Source: Flaviaesturariibacter aridisoli (GTDB lineage Bacteria; Bacteroidota; Bacteroidia; Chitinophagales; Chitinophagaceae). Taken from it: DNA of 64,000 nt. Location of the stretch: positions 248,001-312,000 of the forward strand of contig NZ_SKFH01000001.1 of NCBI RefSeq assembly GCF_004343705.1, read 5' to 3'. The stretch's first letter is position 1. Every line of letters starts with the position of its first letter. The notes under the pieces were generated by a model, which was given only the letters and a program-made list of their open reading frames with translations, had not been told where the DNA came from and did not search any database. Position numbers and translations under genes: made by a program. Positions 8,260-17,998 of this stretch are shown one piece after another.

Positions 8260-9816
8260 TTAGCGCTTTTGTTTTTTCTTGGCGAACCAGTTGCCGGTCT
8301 TGCGTCCGTTGCCTTCGGGCGATCCCATGCGGTCCATGGCGCAGCGGAATCCGATCATGCTCGAGGCCTGGTCTTCTTCCATGTAGCGGCGGGTGCCGGG
8401 GCTCAGCCAGTAGGCGCGGTCGTTCCAGCTACCGCCTTTGTACACGCGGCTCTTGTCGGACACGAGCGTGGTCTTGCCGTAGCCGTAAGCAGCGTCGGAG
8501 AGGGTATCACCGTCGAGGAAGTTGATCACGTTGCCACGCTGGTAGTTGCGGCGGCTCTTGCTTTCTTCGTCAGTTACGGCGGTCATCTTCACGCGGCCCA
8601 TCGAATCGATCTCGGCTTCGCCACTCGAGTTCTTGTAGAGCTTCATGAATTTGTTGCCGCGGAAGGGTGCTACGTCGTCGGCGTCGAGGTTGGTCATCGG
8701 GCGATACACGTCGGCTACCCACTCGCTAACGTTACCGGCCATGTTGTACAGACCGAAACCGTTGGGGTAGAACGACTGAACCGGGGCGGTGTAGATGGCC
8801 TTGTCGTTGAGGCCACCGGCTACACCGGCGTTGTCGCCCGCGCCGCGCTTGAAGTTGGCGAGGAAGGAACCGTGCCAGGAGCCGTGCTTGGTTTCACGCA
8901 GGCCGCTGTAGTTCATGTTGGCCGTCCAGGGGTACACCTGCTTGTTGGTCACGAGCTCTTCGCCGCGCTTGCCTTCCTTCTTGGAGGGGCGGGGGTTGTT
9001 GGCTACATAACCGTAGGCAGCGTATTCCCACTCTGCTTCGAAGGGCAGGCGGTAGTCGGGCATCAGCAGGCCGTCTTCCATCGTTACGTTGGGACGGGGC
9101 TGGCCCTGCGGGGTCTTCAGCGGGTTCTTCTTTGAGCGGGCCATCGTGCCGGGCTGGGCCTGGTAGAGGCCGAGCAGGTACGACTTGGTGGTGAAGATCT
9201 GCGATTCGCCCTCGGCATTGCCCTGCTGCTGCAGGATGCCTTGCTTGTTCACATATTTTTTCTGGATGAGGATGTTCTCGTTCACACGGTCGGTGCGCCA
9301 CAGGCAGAAGTCGTGCGCCTGCTTCCAGCTCACACCCACCACCGGGTAGTCGTTGAAGCCCGGGTGACGGAAGTAATACTCTACAAGGGGTTCGTTATAG
9401 CTCAGCTCGCTGCGCCATACCAGGGTATCGGGCAGGGCGCCGTCGGTGATCTTTTTGTTTTCCGGAACGTCGGAAGGGAAGAGGCGGTTCAGCCAGAAGA
9501 GGTACTCGCGGTAGTGTACGTTGGCGACCTCGGTGCGGTCCATGTAGAAGGCAGGAACCGTTACACGGCGCGGAACGTTGTTCCAATCGCCCATCACGTC
9601 TTCTTCGGTCTGGCCCATGGTGAAGGTACCGCCGGGTACGAATACGAGACCGGGACCGGTGCCCTGCTCTTTGGACTTGGCCACCTGGTAGCCGCCCATT
9701 TTCTTGTCGTTGTAGCTCCAGCCGGTAACCGAGGATTTTCCGCCGCTCTTGTTAGACTTACAGGAAGCCAGCAGACAGGCTGAGGATAAAAGGATTGCGA
9801 AAGTTTTCAGTTGCAT
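8260..9816 (-). CDS. gldJ: Gliding motility lipoprotein GldJ
   Basis: An outer-membrane lipoprotein needed in Bacteroidota for gliding and for stability of the type IX secretion motor proteins. The ATG at 9816 gives a lipoprotein signal with lipobox LLASC (Cys19). Most of the 518 residues form a formylglycine-generating-enzyme-like (FGE-sulfatase) fold, with FVPGGTFTMGQTEEDVM near residue 60, VSWKQAHDFC, GLYNMAGNVSEWVADVY and GFRCAMD near the end, as in GldJ and GldK. A longer reading from 9888 would bury the signal peptide, so I reject it. It is divergent from porU. The choice of GldJ over GldK rests on family features and the porU-porV neighbourhood. Confidence 0.9.
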   Translation of the reverse strand: MQLKTFAILLSSACLLASCKSNKSGGKSSVTGWSYNDKKMGGYQVAKSKEQGTGPGLVFVPGGTFTMGQTEEDVMGDWNNVPRRVTVPAFYMDRTEVANVHYREYLFWLNRLFPSDVPENKKITDGALPDTLVWRSELSYNEPLVEYYFRHPGFNDYPVVGVSWKQAHDFCLWRTDRVNENILIQKKYVNKQGILQQQGNAEGESQIFTTKSYLLGLYQAQPGTMARSKKNPLKTPQGQPRPNVTMEDGLLMPDYRLPFEAEWEYAAYGYVANNPRPSKKEGKRGEELVTNKQVYPWTANMNYSGLRETKHGSWHGSFLANFKRGAGDNAGVAGGLNDKAIYTAPVQSFYPNGFGLYNMAGNVSEWVADVYRPMTNLDADDVAPFRGNKFMKLYKNSSGEAEIDSMGRVKMTAVTDEESKSRRNYQRGNVINFLDGDTLSDAAYGYGKTTLVSDKSRVYKGGSWNDRAYWLSPGTRRYMEEDQASSMIGFRCAMDRMGSPEGNGRKTGNWFAKKKQKR

Positions 9817-10031
9817 AAAGCGGTTTATTTGTCTTTCAAAAGGACTACTGGTGAAAACATTACCCCACGAGCCTTTGATCAGGAACAATAAAAACGCCGT
9901 CGAAACGGAATTATTGTATCACCCCGGATATTGGATCAAGGAGGTTTGCGAATATAGAAAGTTTGTCCTAAACCCCGAAGCGGAATTCGTTTTTTTGCCG
10001 ATATTACCGTATCACTCGTTATTTTACTGCG

Positions 10032-13000
10032 ATGACCTTCTCGTGCCGAACTGTTTTGCTGCTGCTGTTTACCACCTTTTCCGTCGCCGTTCTCCATGCC
10101 CAGCGCAACTGGAAGCCCCACTCGGTTCTCGCTTCCGGGACCTGGTACCGCGTGGCCGTGCCGGCCGACGGGGTGTATAAAATGGACGCCGCTTTCCTGT
10201 CCGGTCTCGGCCTCGGAGCAGCGATCCCATCGGCGGCACTGCGCGTATGGGGCGGCGGCGCCGGCGCCGTGCCCGAAAGCAACGCCACCCCCCGCGTAGA
10301 CGACCTCGAGGAGGTGGCCCTCCTGGTGCAGGATGGCGGCGACGGCAGTCTCGGCGGCTCCGACTACGTGCTGTTCTACGCCCGCGGCCCGCACCCCTGG
10401 CAGAAAGATTCGGTCAACCGCTCCTTTACCCACGAACAGAATCCCTATTCGGACGTCGCCTGGTATTTTATTACCGTGGGCGGCAACGGCAAGCGCGTAG
10501 GCACCGCCGCCGGCGGGGGCGGCCCCCAGGTCGTTACGGGCTTCGATGAACATATATATTATGAAAAAGACTCGGTCAACTTCCTGTCGAGCGGCAAGGA
10601 CTGGTGGGGCGAGGAATTCAGCAACCTCCCGGGCCGCACGCTGAGTCGCTCCTTTGCTCCCGATGCGCCCGATGTGCTCGCCGGCACCCAACTGCAGCTC
10701 CGCACCCGTGTGGCGGCCCGCTCCATCGGCAACGGCTCCTCCTTCCGCATCGAGCTCAACGGTGCCCCGGCCCTCCAGGTTCCGGTGCTGCCGGTGAGCG
10801 GGATCTTCAACGACCTGTTTGCCCAGCAAAGCAGCCAGACCGGCTACACCATATATAGTGGCAGCGGGTTCAGCCTGACGTATACCTATGTGCCCGGCGG
10901 CCCCAATGCCCAGGGCTGGCTCGACTGGTTCGAAGTGGTCTACCGCCGGGCCCTACGCCTGCCGGCGGGGCGGCAGCTTCTCTTTCGCGACTGGAGCTCG
11001 GTGGGCGGCGGGGGCGCTACCTTCCAGCTGTCGGGCGCCAGCAGCTCCACCGGGGTGTGGGATGTGACCGATCCTTTCAACGCCCGCGCGGTGAGCGGCA
11101 CGCTGAGCGGCGGCACCTTCTCCTTCGGGGCCGCCACGGACCGCCTCCGCGAATACGCCGCTTTCGGCACGGACTTTCCCGTTCCGGCAGCCGCCGGCAC
11201 CGTGCCCAACCAGGACCTTCATGCCACCACACCGGCCGACCTGCTCATCGTGACCCATCCCGCCTTCGTGGCGCAGGCGCAGCAGCTGTCCGCTTTTCAC
11301 CGGCAGCACGACGGCCTCCGCGTGGTGACAGTCAGCACCGAGCAGGTATACCGCGAATTTTCGGGCGGCTCGCCCGACCCCGGCGCCCTCCGCGACTTCG
11401 TCAAAATGTATTATGACCGCTACCGCTCCACCTGGGGCGCCTCCGGCAAATACCTGCTGCTGCTCGGCCGCGGCTCCTTTGATTACAAAGACCGTGTGCG
11501 CAACAACAGCAACTTCGTCCCGGTTTACGAAAGCCCCATCTCGCTCGACCCGCTGTCGACCTATGCCTCCGACGACTTCTTCGGGTTTCTCGACGACAAC
11601 GAGGACATCAACAGCGGCCTCGTGCTCAATACCCTCGACATCGGCATCGGCCGCATTCCCGCCCGCAACGCCACCGAGGCGCAAAACTTCGTAAACAAGG
11701 TGCTGGCCTACCATAGCCCGGCCTCCTTCGGTCCCTGGCGCAACAACGCGACCTTCGTGGCCGACGACGGGGACTACAACCTGCACCTCGACGACGCCGA
11801 AACGATGGCCGCCACCGCGGCGGCGCAGGATCCCTTTCTCAACGAAACGAAGATCTACCTCGACGCCTACCGCAAGGAAGGGGGCACCGCCGGCGGCACC
11901 TACCCGCAGGCCAACGCGGCGATCAACAACAACATCCTGAACGGTACGCTGATCTGGAACTACAGCGGGCATGGCGGCTACGCCCGCCTCGCGGAGGAAA
12001 CCATCGCCGACCAGGACATCATCAACAACTGGAACAACGCCAACCGGCTGCCCCTGTTTGTAACGGCCACCTGCGACTTCGCACCCTACGACCTTCCGGG
12101 GATCAACTCGCTGGGAGAGGACCTGCTGGTGCGGCCGCGCACGGGCGCCATTGCCCTGATGACCACCAACCGCGTGGTGTTTGCGTTCAGCAACCGCCTG
12201 CTGAACAACAATTACCTGAAGGTGGCCCTGCAACCCGACGCAAACGGCCGTTATAAAACATTAGGTGAAGCCGTGCAGGCATCGAAGAATTTGACCTACA
12301 GCACCAGCGGCGACCTGACCAACAACCGGAAGTTTGCCCTGCTCGGTGACCCGGCGATGACCATCGGCTTCCCGAAGGGCCGTGTGCGCCCGCTGCTGTT
12401 GAACGGGCATCCCATTGCCAACATCGATACGCTGAGCGCCACCGAGTTTGCGGAGATCGAGGGCGAGGTGACCGACATCGCCGGCGCGCGCCTGTCCGAC
12501 TTCAGCGGCACCGTGTCGCTGACACTGTTCGACAAGCCGCAGACGGTGCGCACCCTCGGCAACGATCCGACGAGCACCCCGGTTCCCTTCCAGCTGCAGA
12601 CGAATTCGCTGTTTCGCGGAAAGGTAACGGCGCAGGGGGGGCGCTTTAAGTTCCGCTTCCGCCTGCCCCGCGACATCAACTTCCAGTACGGCGCCGGCCG
12701 AATGAGCTTTTATGCGCAGGACAGCAGCCGCGACGCAACGGGTGTGTCGGGCAATGTGCTGATCGGTGGGCTCGCGCCGGGCGCTATCACCGACAACGAA
12801 GGCCCGCAGATCAGGGCCTGGCTCAACGACGAGCGCTTTGTAGGCGGCTCTGTAACGAACCAGAACCCAGTGCTGCTGCTGCGCCTTGCCGATTCGTCGG
12901 GGATCAACACCGGCAACGCCGGCATTGACCACGACATCGTGGTGACCCTCGACGGCAACAACCGTAATTATTACGTCCTCAACGACTTTTACGAAACGGA

Positions 13001-13451
13001 GCCCGACACCTACCAGAGCGGATCGGTGCGCTTCCAGCTGCCTGAGCTCACGCCGGGCCATCATACACTGACCATCAAGGCCTGGGACGTGCTGAATAAC
13101 TCCAGCACCCGCACCCTCGAATTCACCGTGGCCAACGACGAGGAGCTCGTGCTCGGTCACGTGCTGAATTACCCGAACCCTTTTACAACGGGCACCCAGT
13201 TTTGGTTTGAGCACAATAAACCCGGCCTGGAGCTGCGGGTGCGGGCCGAAATCTTCACCGTCACGGGCCGCTTAATAAAAACGATCCGGCACACAATATT
13301 GACGGATGGAAACCGTTCCAATGACACCGAATGGGACGGTCGCGACGATTTTGGCCAGCGCGTTGGGAGAGGGGTGTATATCTACCGGTTGACGGTGGAG
13401 AGCAGTGATGGAAAAAGGGCCAGCCAGCTTCAAAAACTGGTCGTCTTGTAG
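10032..13451 (+). CDS. porU: Type IX secretion sortase PorU
   Basis: PorU is the outer-membrane-associated cysteine protease that removes the C-terminal signal of type IX cargo and attaches the cargo to the surface. The 1139-residue product starts with a signal peptide ending LHAQ. The gingipain-type C25 domain occupies about residues 400-780. Its catalytic His (about 646) is in NYSGHGGY and its Cys (about 680) in VTATCDF. Beta-sandwich domains follow, and the last ~90 residues form a T9SS C-terminal domain with a FlgD-like segment (LNYPNPF near 1045, then GRGVYIYRLTVES). porV lies 70 nt downstream. The upstream gap (9817-10031) is shared with divergent gldJ. Confidence 0.95.
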   Translation: MTFSCRTVLLLLFTTFSVAVLHAQRNWKPHSVLASGTWYRVAVPADGVYKMDAAFLSGLGLGAAIPSAALRVWGGGAGAVPESNATPRVDDLEEVALLVQDGGDGSLGGSDYVLFYARGPHPWQKDSVNRSFTHEQNPYSDVAWYFITVGGNGKRVGTAAGGGGPQVVTGFDEHIYYEKDSVNFLSSGKDWWGEEFSNLPGRTLSRSFAPDAPDVLAGTQLQLRTRVAARSIGNGSSFRIELNGAPALQVPVLPVSGIFNDLFAQQSSQTGYTIYSGSGFSLTYTYVPGGPNAQGWLDWFEVVYRRALRLPAGRQLLFRDWSSVGGGGATFQLSGASSSTGVWDVTDPFNARAVSGTLSGGTFSFGAATDRLREYAAFGTDFPVPAAAGTVPNQDLHATTPADLLIVTHPAFVAQAQQLSAFHRQHDGLRVVTVSTEQVYREFSGGSPDPGALRDFVKMYYDRYRSTWGASGKYLLLLGRGSFDYKDRVRNNSNFVPVYESPISLDPLSTYASDDFFGFLDDNEDINSGLVLNTLDIGIGRIPARNATEAQNFVNKVLAYHSPASFGPWRNNATFVADDGDYNLHLDDAETMAATAAAQDPFLNETKIYLDAYRKEGGTAGGTYPQANAAINNNILNGTLIWNYSGHGGYARLAEETIADQDIINNWNNANRLPLFVTATCDFAPYDLPGINSLGEDLLVRPRTGAIALMTTNRVVFAFSNRLLNNNYLKVALQPDANGRYKTLGEAVQASKNLTYSTSGDLTNNRKFALLGDPAMTIGFPKGRVRPLLLNGHPIANIDTLSATEFAEIEGEVTDIAGARLSDFSGTVSLTLFDKPQTVRTLGNDPTSTPVPFQLQTNSLFRGKVTAQGGRFKFRFRLPRDINFQYGAGRMSFYAQDSSRDATGVSGNVLIGGLAPGAITDNEGPQIRAWLNDERFVGGSVTNQNPVLLLRLADSSGINTGNAGIDHDIVVTLDGNNRNYYVLNDFYETEPDTYQSGSVRFQLPELTPGHHTLTIKAWDVLNNSSTRTLEFTVANDEELVLGHVLNYPNPFTTGTQFWFEHNKPGLELRVRAEIFTVTGRLIKTIRHTILTDGNRSNDTEWDGRDDFGQRVGRGVYIYRLTVESSDGKRASQLQKLVVL

Positions 13452-13521
13452 CGGAAACGTTCCCGAAGAAAAAATTGCGTTTAAACCAAAACTCTATATT
13501 TTCACACCTCTATTACAAAAA

Positions 13522-14742
13522 ATGTCTATGAGAGCAACTGCTTTGAAACTAACTGTTGGCGCGATCTTGCTAGGTTCTTCCACGCTGCACGCGCAGCAAA
13601 AGCTCAATGTCGTTACAACGGCTGTACCCTTCCTGCGTATCTCTCCCGATGCCCGCGCCGGCGGCATGGGCGAACTGTCGGTAGCTACCAATCCTGATGC
13701 GGCTGCTTCCTACTTCAACCTCGGTAAAGTTCCCTTCAACGAGCAGCGCGGTGGCATCAATGTTACCTATACGCCCTGGCTCAAGAAATTTGTGAACGAT
13801 GTATATATGGCATCGGCTGCCGGTTACTACAAGATCGATGATAATTCGGCTGTTTCCGGTTCGCTGCGCTACTTCAGCCTCGGCAACATCCAGTTCACCG
13901 ACGAGAACGGCAACGCCCTCAGCGAAGGCCGTCCCCGCGAATTCGGCGTGGACCTCGCCTACAGCCGCAAGCTGTCGCCCCGCACCGGCATCGGCGTGGG
14001 TCTGAAATACATCCACTCCAACCTCGCCGGCAACACCACCATCGGTTCTACCAGCTACAAGCCGGGCAACGCCATCGCAGGCGACATCGGCCTGTACCAC
14101 AACCGCCAGAACTCCCTCGGACAGGGCTGGGCCTTCGGTCTCGCACTGACCAACCTCGGTTCCAAGATCGCGTATACCAACAACGCGCAGCAGAAAGACT
14201 TCATCCCCGCCAACTTCGCCATCGGTACCACCTACACCTTCGTGTTCAACGAGAGCAACAAGCTGATGGTAGGTGCTGACTTCAACAAACTCCTGGTGCC
14301 CACGCCCCCGGCCTTCGACGAGTACGATCCCAACGGCACCGTGACGCAAAACCAGGTGGATTCCATCAACAGCGCCCGCGCCACTTCCTACCGCAACAAG
14401 AGCGTTGTAGGCAGCTGGTTCTCCTCCTTCGGCGACGCCCCCGGCGGCTTCAGCGAGGAACTCCGCGAATGGCAGGTTTCGGCAGGTGCTGAATACTGGT
14501 ACAACAACCAGTTCGCACTCCGCGCCGGTTATTTCTACGAAGACAAAACCAAAGGCAACCGCCGCTATTTCACTGCCGGTGTGGGTCTGAAGTACAGCTC
14601 TTTCGGCCTCAACTTCTCTTACCTCGTTCCTTCGGGAGGCAACAGCGTGAACCAGAACCCACTGTCCAACACCCTCCGCTTCTCGCTGATGTTCGACCTT
14701 GGTGGCAACAATGGTTCCGCCACGAGCACGACGGCGCAATAA
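13522..14742 (+). CDS. porV: Type IX secretion outer-membrane protein PorV (LptO)
   Basis: PorV is a FadL-like 14-strand outer-membrane barrel that shuttles cargo from the translocon to PorU. The ATG at 13522 (another at 13528) gives a 406-residue protein with a signal peptide ending LHAQQ. The family's opening motif is present: VPFLRISPDARAGGMGE, followed by ATNPDAAASYFN. Alternating beta-strand patterns run to the C-terminus. It lies downstream of porU with a 70-nt gap containing TATATTTT, a weak -7 match, so it may have its own promoter. The hairpin at 14778-14804 ends the unit. Confidence 0.94.
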   Translation: MSMRATALKLTVGAILLGSSTLHAQQKLNVVTTAVPFLRISPDARAGGMGELSVATNPDAAASYFNLGKVPFNEQRGGINVTYTPWLKKFVNDVYMASAAGYYKIDDNSAVSGSLRYFSLGNIQFTDENGNALSEGRPREFGVDLAYSRKLSPRTGIGVGLKYIHSNLAGNTTIGSTSYKPGNAIAGDIGLYHNRQNSLGQGWAFGLALTNLGSKIAYTNNAQQKDFIPANFAIGTTYTFVFNESNKLMVGADFNKLLVPTPPAFDEYDPNGTVTQNQVDSINSARATSYRNKSVVGSWFSSFGDAPGGFSEELREWQVSAGAEYWYNNQFALRAGYFYEDKTKGNRRYFTAGVGLKYSSFGLNFSYLVPSGGNSVNQNPLSNTLRFSLMFDLGGNNGSATSTTAQ

Positions 14743-14745
14743 GAA

Positions 14746-14845
14746 CGTGAGCCGTGAGCTCGCTACCTACCGCATAAAGAAAGGATGCCAGAGGCATCCT
14801 TTCTTCGTTACCGGCGTCCGCGTTTACGCCTCAAGGCTCACGGCT
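14746..14845. repeat. Inverted word-repeat spacer (CGTGAGC family)
   Basis: CGTGAGCCGTGAGC begins 3 nt after the porV stop and is answered by an inverse copy (CTCAAGGCTCACGGCT) at 14829-14845. The terminator hairpin 14778-14804 sits between the arms. Confidence 0.5.
14778..14804 (+). terminator. porV terminator
   Basis: A 12-bp perfect stem, AGAAAGGATGCC (14778-14789) with GGCATCCTTTCT (14793-14804), loop AGA. Confidence 0.8.
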
Positions 14846-14880
14846 AGCGCTTCGCTATCTTCGCCCGAAAATCTCCCCTC

Positions 14881-15360
14881 ATGTCCTTCCGAATCGGATC
14901 CGGTATTGATTTTCACCAGCTCGCCGAAGGCCGTCCCCTGATGCTCGGCGGCGTGCACGTGCCCTACGAACGCGGCTGCATCGGCCACAGCGATGCCGAC
15001 GTGCTGTTGCACGCCATCTGCGACGCGCTGCTCGGCGCCCTGGCGCTGGGCGACATCGGCGTGCACTTCCCGGATACCGACAACCGCTACAAGGGGATCG
15101 ACAGCAAGCTCCTTCTGGAAGAAACGGTGCGCCTGGTTACGGCCGAAGGCTACCGCGTGGTGAACATCGACAGCACCCTGTGCCTGCAGGAACCGAAGAT
15201 CAAGCCCTACGTGCCGCAGATGCAGGAAACCATCGCCGCGCTCACGGGCCTCACCCTGCGCGACGTGTCGATCAAAGCGACTACTACCGAGAACCTCGGC
15301 TTCGTAGGACGCAAGGAAGGGGTGGTGGCCTACGCCTCTGCATTATTGCAGCGGATTTAA
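14881..15360 (+). CDS. ispF: 2-C-methyl-D-erythritol 2,4-cyclodiphosphate synthase
   Basis: IspF closes the cyclic diphosphate in the MEP route to isoprenoids. The protein has 159 residues, the usual size. Metal ligands are visible in GIDFHQL (Asp10 and His12) and GHSDADVLLHAICDALLGA; the C-terminal signature is KATTTENLGFVGRKEG. TATCTTCG at 14856-14863 is one mismatch from the -7 consensus and 17 nt before the ATG. dut follows after 35 nt. Confidence 0.96.
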   Translation: MSFRIGSGIDFHQLAEGRPLMLGGVHVPYERGCIGHSDADVLLHAICDALLGALALGDIGVHFPDTDNRYKGIDSKLLLEETVRLVTAEGYRVVNIDSTLCLQEPKIKPYVPQMQETIAALTGLTLRDVSIKATTTENLGFVGRKEGVVAYASALLQRI

Positions 15361-15382
15361 CATACTTCGCCGCGGGCACCCT

Positions 15383-15390
15383 TATCTTTG
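15383..15390 (+). promoter_or_regulatory. dut -7 box, leaderless spacing
   Basis: A perfect TATCTTTG ending 5 nt before the dut ATG at 15396. The spacing predicts a message with almost no 5' leader. Confidence 0.6.
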
Positions 15391-15395
15391 GCGCT

Positions 15396-15839
15396 ATGCC
15401 CCCGGTAGCAGTCCCCATACGGAATGAGTCGCCCTGGCCCCTGCCGGCCTATGCCACGCCCGGTGCCGCGGGCCTCGACCTCCGTGCATTCCTGGAAGCC
15501 CCGATGACGCTCGCCCCGCTGCAACGGGCGCTGGTGCCCACGGGCCTCTACCTGGAGCTGCCGGCCGGCTACGAAGCGCAGGTGCGGCCCCGCAGCGGGC
15601 TCGCCTGGAAGCAGGGGATCACCTGTCTCAACAGCCCCGGTACCATCGACAGCGACTACCGCGGGGAGCTCAGGGTTTTACTGATCAATCTCGACGCGGC
15701 CCCGCAGGTGCTGCAGCCGGGCGAACGCATCGCCCAGCTCGTGCTTCAGCGCGTGGAGCAACTGCAATGGGTGCCCGTAACGGAACTCGCCGCCAGCCAC
15801 CGCCAGGACGGTGGATTCGGCTCGACCGGAAAAGACTAG
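15396..15839 (+). CDS. dut: dUTP diphosphatase
   Basis: Hydrolyses dUTP to dUMP, keeping uracil out of DNA and feeding thymidylate synthesis. The 147-residue trimeric-type dUTPase shows the five family motifs: AGLDLRA, RPRSGLAWKQG, NSPGTIDSDYRGEL, RIAQLVLQ and the C-terminal GGFGSTG. The ATG at 15396 fits the family N-terminus and sits just after a -7 box. The gene is 6 nt upstream of the DUF4292 lipoprotein, so the two are probably co-transcribed. Confidence 0.96.
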   Translation: MPPVAVPIRNESPWPLPAYATPGAAGLDLRAFLEAPMTLAPLQRALVPTGLYLELPAGYEAQVRPRSGLAWKQGITCLNSPGTIDSDYRGELRVLLINLDAAPQVLQPGERIAQLVLQRVEQLQWVPVTELAASHRQDGGFGSTGKD

Positions 15840-15845
15840 GAACAC

Positions 15846-16652
15846 ATGAAGAAACTGATACTGATCGCATTGATCGCCGCCGTAGCGGCTTCCTGCCGCT
15901 CCACCAAGAAGATTGGCGTGGCGCTGGCCAAGAAAGATTCTGCGCAGGTGGGGCAAACCAACAGCGGCCACAACGACAGCCTCGCGCTCATTCAACGGAC
16001 GCTCGAAGGGCTGCGCAGCCACCGCATTGACTTCAACTCCTTTACTGCGAAGATCAACGTGGACTACAAAGACGCCACCAACAAGAACCAGAATCTTAAC
16101 GCCAACCTGCGGATGATCCGCGACAGCGCCATCTGGATCTCGGCCACCGGCTTCATGGGCATCGAAGGCATGCGCGCCCTCATCACCAAAGACTCGGTGA
16201 AGATCCTCAATAAGCTCGATAAGGTGTATACGGCACGCAGCATGGCCTACCTGCAGGAAGTAACCGACATGCCGCTCGACCTCACTACGATGCAGAACCT
16301 GCTCGTGGGCAACCCGATCTTTTTCGACAGCGCCACCAGCTATGCCCGCAACTCGGGCACGCTGACCCTGCTGAGCGTGGGCACCTGGTTCAAGCACCTG
16401 CTGGCGCTCAACGAAGGCGACGGCAGCATCAGCCGCAGCAAGATCGACGACGTGGATCCCAGCTCGAACCGTACGGCCGACATCACTTACTCGGACTATG
16501 AACTAAAGAACGGCGTCCGGTTTGCGACGAAGCGGCAGATCATCCTGTCGGAAGCGAAAAAACTGAGTGTGAAAATGGACTTCCGGCAATATGCGTTCAA
16601 CGAGGAAGTAAGCTTCCCGTTCAACGTTCCGAAAAATTACAAACGCCAATAA
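15846..16652 (+). CDS. DUF4292 lipoprotein
   Basis: A 268-residue envelope lipoprotein with signal MKKLILIALIAAVAASC (lipobox AASC, Cys17). The body matches the DUF4292 family of Bacteroidota: long antiparallel strands, IWISATGFMGIEGMRALI, the segment LLVGNPIFF, and a C-terminal half like LolA/LolB-type lipid-binding half-barrels. Function is unproven; by fold it may carry lipids or lipoproteins across the periplasm. It is followed after 52 nt by the EnvC-like gene, a common Bacteroidota pairing. Confidence 0.82.
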   Translation: MKKLILIALIAAVAASCRSTKKIGVALAKKDSAQVGQTNSGHNDSLALIQRTLEGLRSHRIDFNSFTAKINVDYKDATNKNQNLNANLRMIRDSAIWISATGFMGIEGMRALITKDSVKILNKLDKVYTARSMAYLQEVTDMPLDLTTMQNLLVGNPIFFDSATSYARNSGTLTLLSVGTWFKHLLALNEGDGSISRSKIDDVDPSSNRTADITYSDYELKNGVRFATKRQIILSEAKKLSVKMDFRQYAFNEEVSFPFNVPKNYKRQ

Positions 16653-16704
16653 AAATATACCCGGGCTTTGCGGCGTTATACGTCTCCGGCCAAAACTGTA
16701 GCGG

Positions 16705-17991
16705 ATGAAAAAACAGCTTCTCGTATTTCTACTGGTGCTCTTCGGAGTCGCGGCGTCGGCGCAGCCGGCGGCCGAGCGCGCGCGCATGGAAAACGAACGC
16801 AAGGCGATCCAGAAAGAACTCCGCGAGCTGCAGGCGCAATACAGCCAGATCAAAGGCAAGACCAAGGCGACGCTGGGCCAGCTCAAAGTGATCCAGGACC
16901 GCATGGAGGTGCAGAACCGCCTGCTCCGTAGCATCGACAAGGAGATCCACATTCTCTCCGACGACATTTACACCAGCACCCTCGAACTCAACCGCCTCCA
17001 GCGCCAGCTCGATACGCTGAAGCAGGAATATGCCCGCAGCGTGGTGTATGCCTACAAGAACCGCAGCTCCTACGACTACCTCAACTTCATCTTTTCGGCC
17101 GAAAGCTTCAACGACGCCCTGAAGCGCGTGCGCTACCTGCGCACTTACCGCCTCTATCGTCAGTCGCAGCTGACCACGATCCGCGAAACGGCCAAGGCTA
17201 TCGAGGAACGCAAGCAGCAACTCCTGGCCAAGCGCAACGACAAGAACCGCGTGCTGCAGAACCAGACCGAGCAATACAATGAGTTGGAAGACCAGAAGAA
17301 GGAAAAAGACCGCGTGGCGACGCAGCTGAAGTCGCAGGAAAAAGAGCTCTCGCAGCAACTGGCCAGCAAACGCAAGCGCGACAACCAGCTGAAGCAGCAG
17401 ATCGCCGCAATGATCCGCCGCGAGATCGAAGCGGCCAAGCGGGAAGCCGAGCGCCGCGAAGCGGAGCGCCGGGCGGCCGAAGCCGCTGCGGCCAGAGCCA
17501 ACCCCACTGCGCCTAAGGCAACAACGCCCAAGCCGAAGCCCAAGGGCGAAAGCGTGCTGATCTTCAACGAAGGCGAGCGGGCATTGGCCGCCACCTTTGA
17601 GCGCAACCGCGGTAACCTGCCGTGGCCGGTAGACCAGGGAAGCGTCAAGATTCCCTACGGCATCAGCAAGGTGGGCGGGCTCGACTTCGACAACGCGTTT
17701 CTCACCCTGTCCACACCCAACGCAGGCGCGTCGGTCAAAGCGGTGTTCGACGGTGAGGTGACCATGGTTACGGGCACCGCCGATGTAATGACGGTGATGA
17801 TCCGCCACGGTAAATACTTCACCATCTATTCGGGCCTGGCCAACGTGAACGTGAGTAAGGGCGCGCAGGTGAAACGCGGCCAGGTGCTCGGTACTACCTC
17901 CGAAGACGATGACGGATCGGGCGGCAAGCTGGACTTCGGGATGCAGATGGAATACACCCGCCTGAACCCGAGCTCGTGGCTGCACCGGTAG
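16705..17991 (+). CDS. EnvC-like murein hydrolase activator (degenerate LytM)
   Basis: A 428-residue periplasmic protein: signal peptide ending ASAQ, a long coiled coil (about residues 20-260, rich in Glu, Lys, Arg and Gln), an Ala/Pro/Lys linker (about 262-282) and a C-terminal LytM/M23 domain. Most zinc ligands of active LytM endopeptidases are missing. The HxxxD site reads VGGLDFD, the HLH-type site reads KLDFGMQ, and only IRHGKYFTIYSGL keeps one histidine. EnvC and its relatives have inactive LytM domains and activate amidases during septum splitting, so that is the likely role. One GTAGAAATAC motif falls in its signal peptide codons. Confidence 0.85.
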   Translation: MKKQLLVFLLVLFGVAASAQPAAERARMENERKAIQKELRELQAQYSQIKGKTKATLGQLKVIQDRMEVQNRLLRSIDKEIHILSDDIYTSTLELNRLQRQLDTLKQEYARSVVYAYKNRSSYDYLNFIFSAESFNDALKRVRYLRTYRLYRQSQLTTIRETAKAIEERKQQLLAKRNDKNRVLQNQTEQYNELEDQKKEKDRVATQLKSQEKELSQQLASKRKRDNQLKQQIAAMIRREIEAAKREAERREAERRAAEAAAARANPTAPKATTPKPKPKGESVLIFNEGERALAATFERNRGNLPWPVDQGSVKIPYGISKVGGLDFDNAFLTLSTPNAGASVKAVFDGEVTMVTGTADVMTVMIRHGKYFTIYSGLANVNVSKGAQVKRGQVLGTTSEDDDGSGGKLDFGMQMEYTRLNPSSWLHR

Positions 17992-17998
17992 GAATTGA

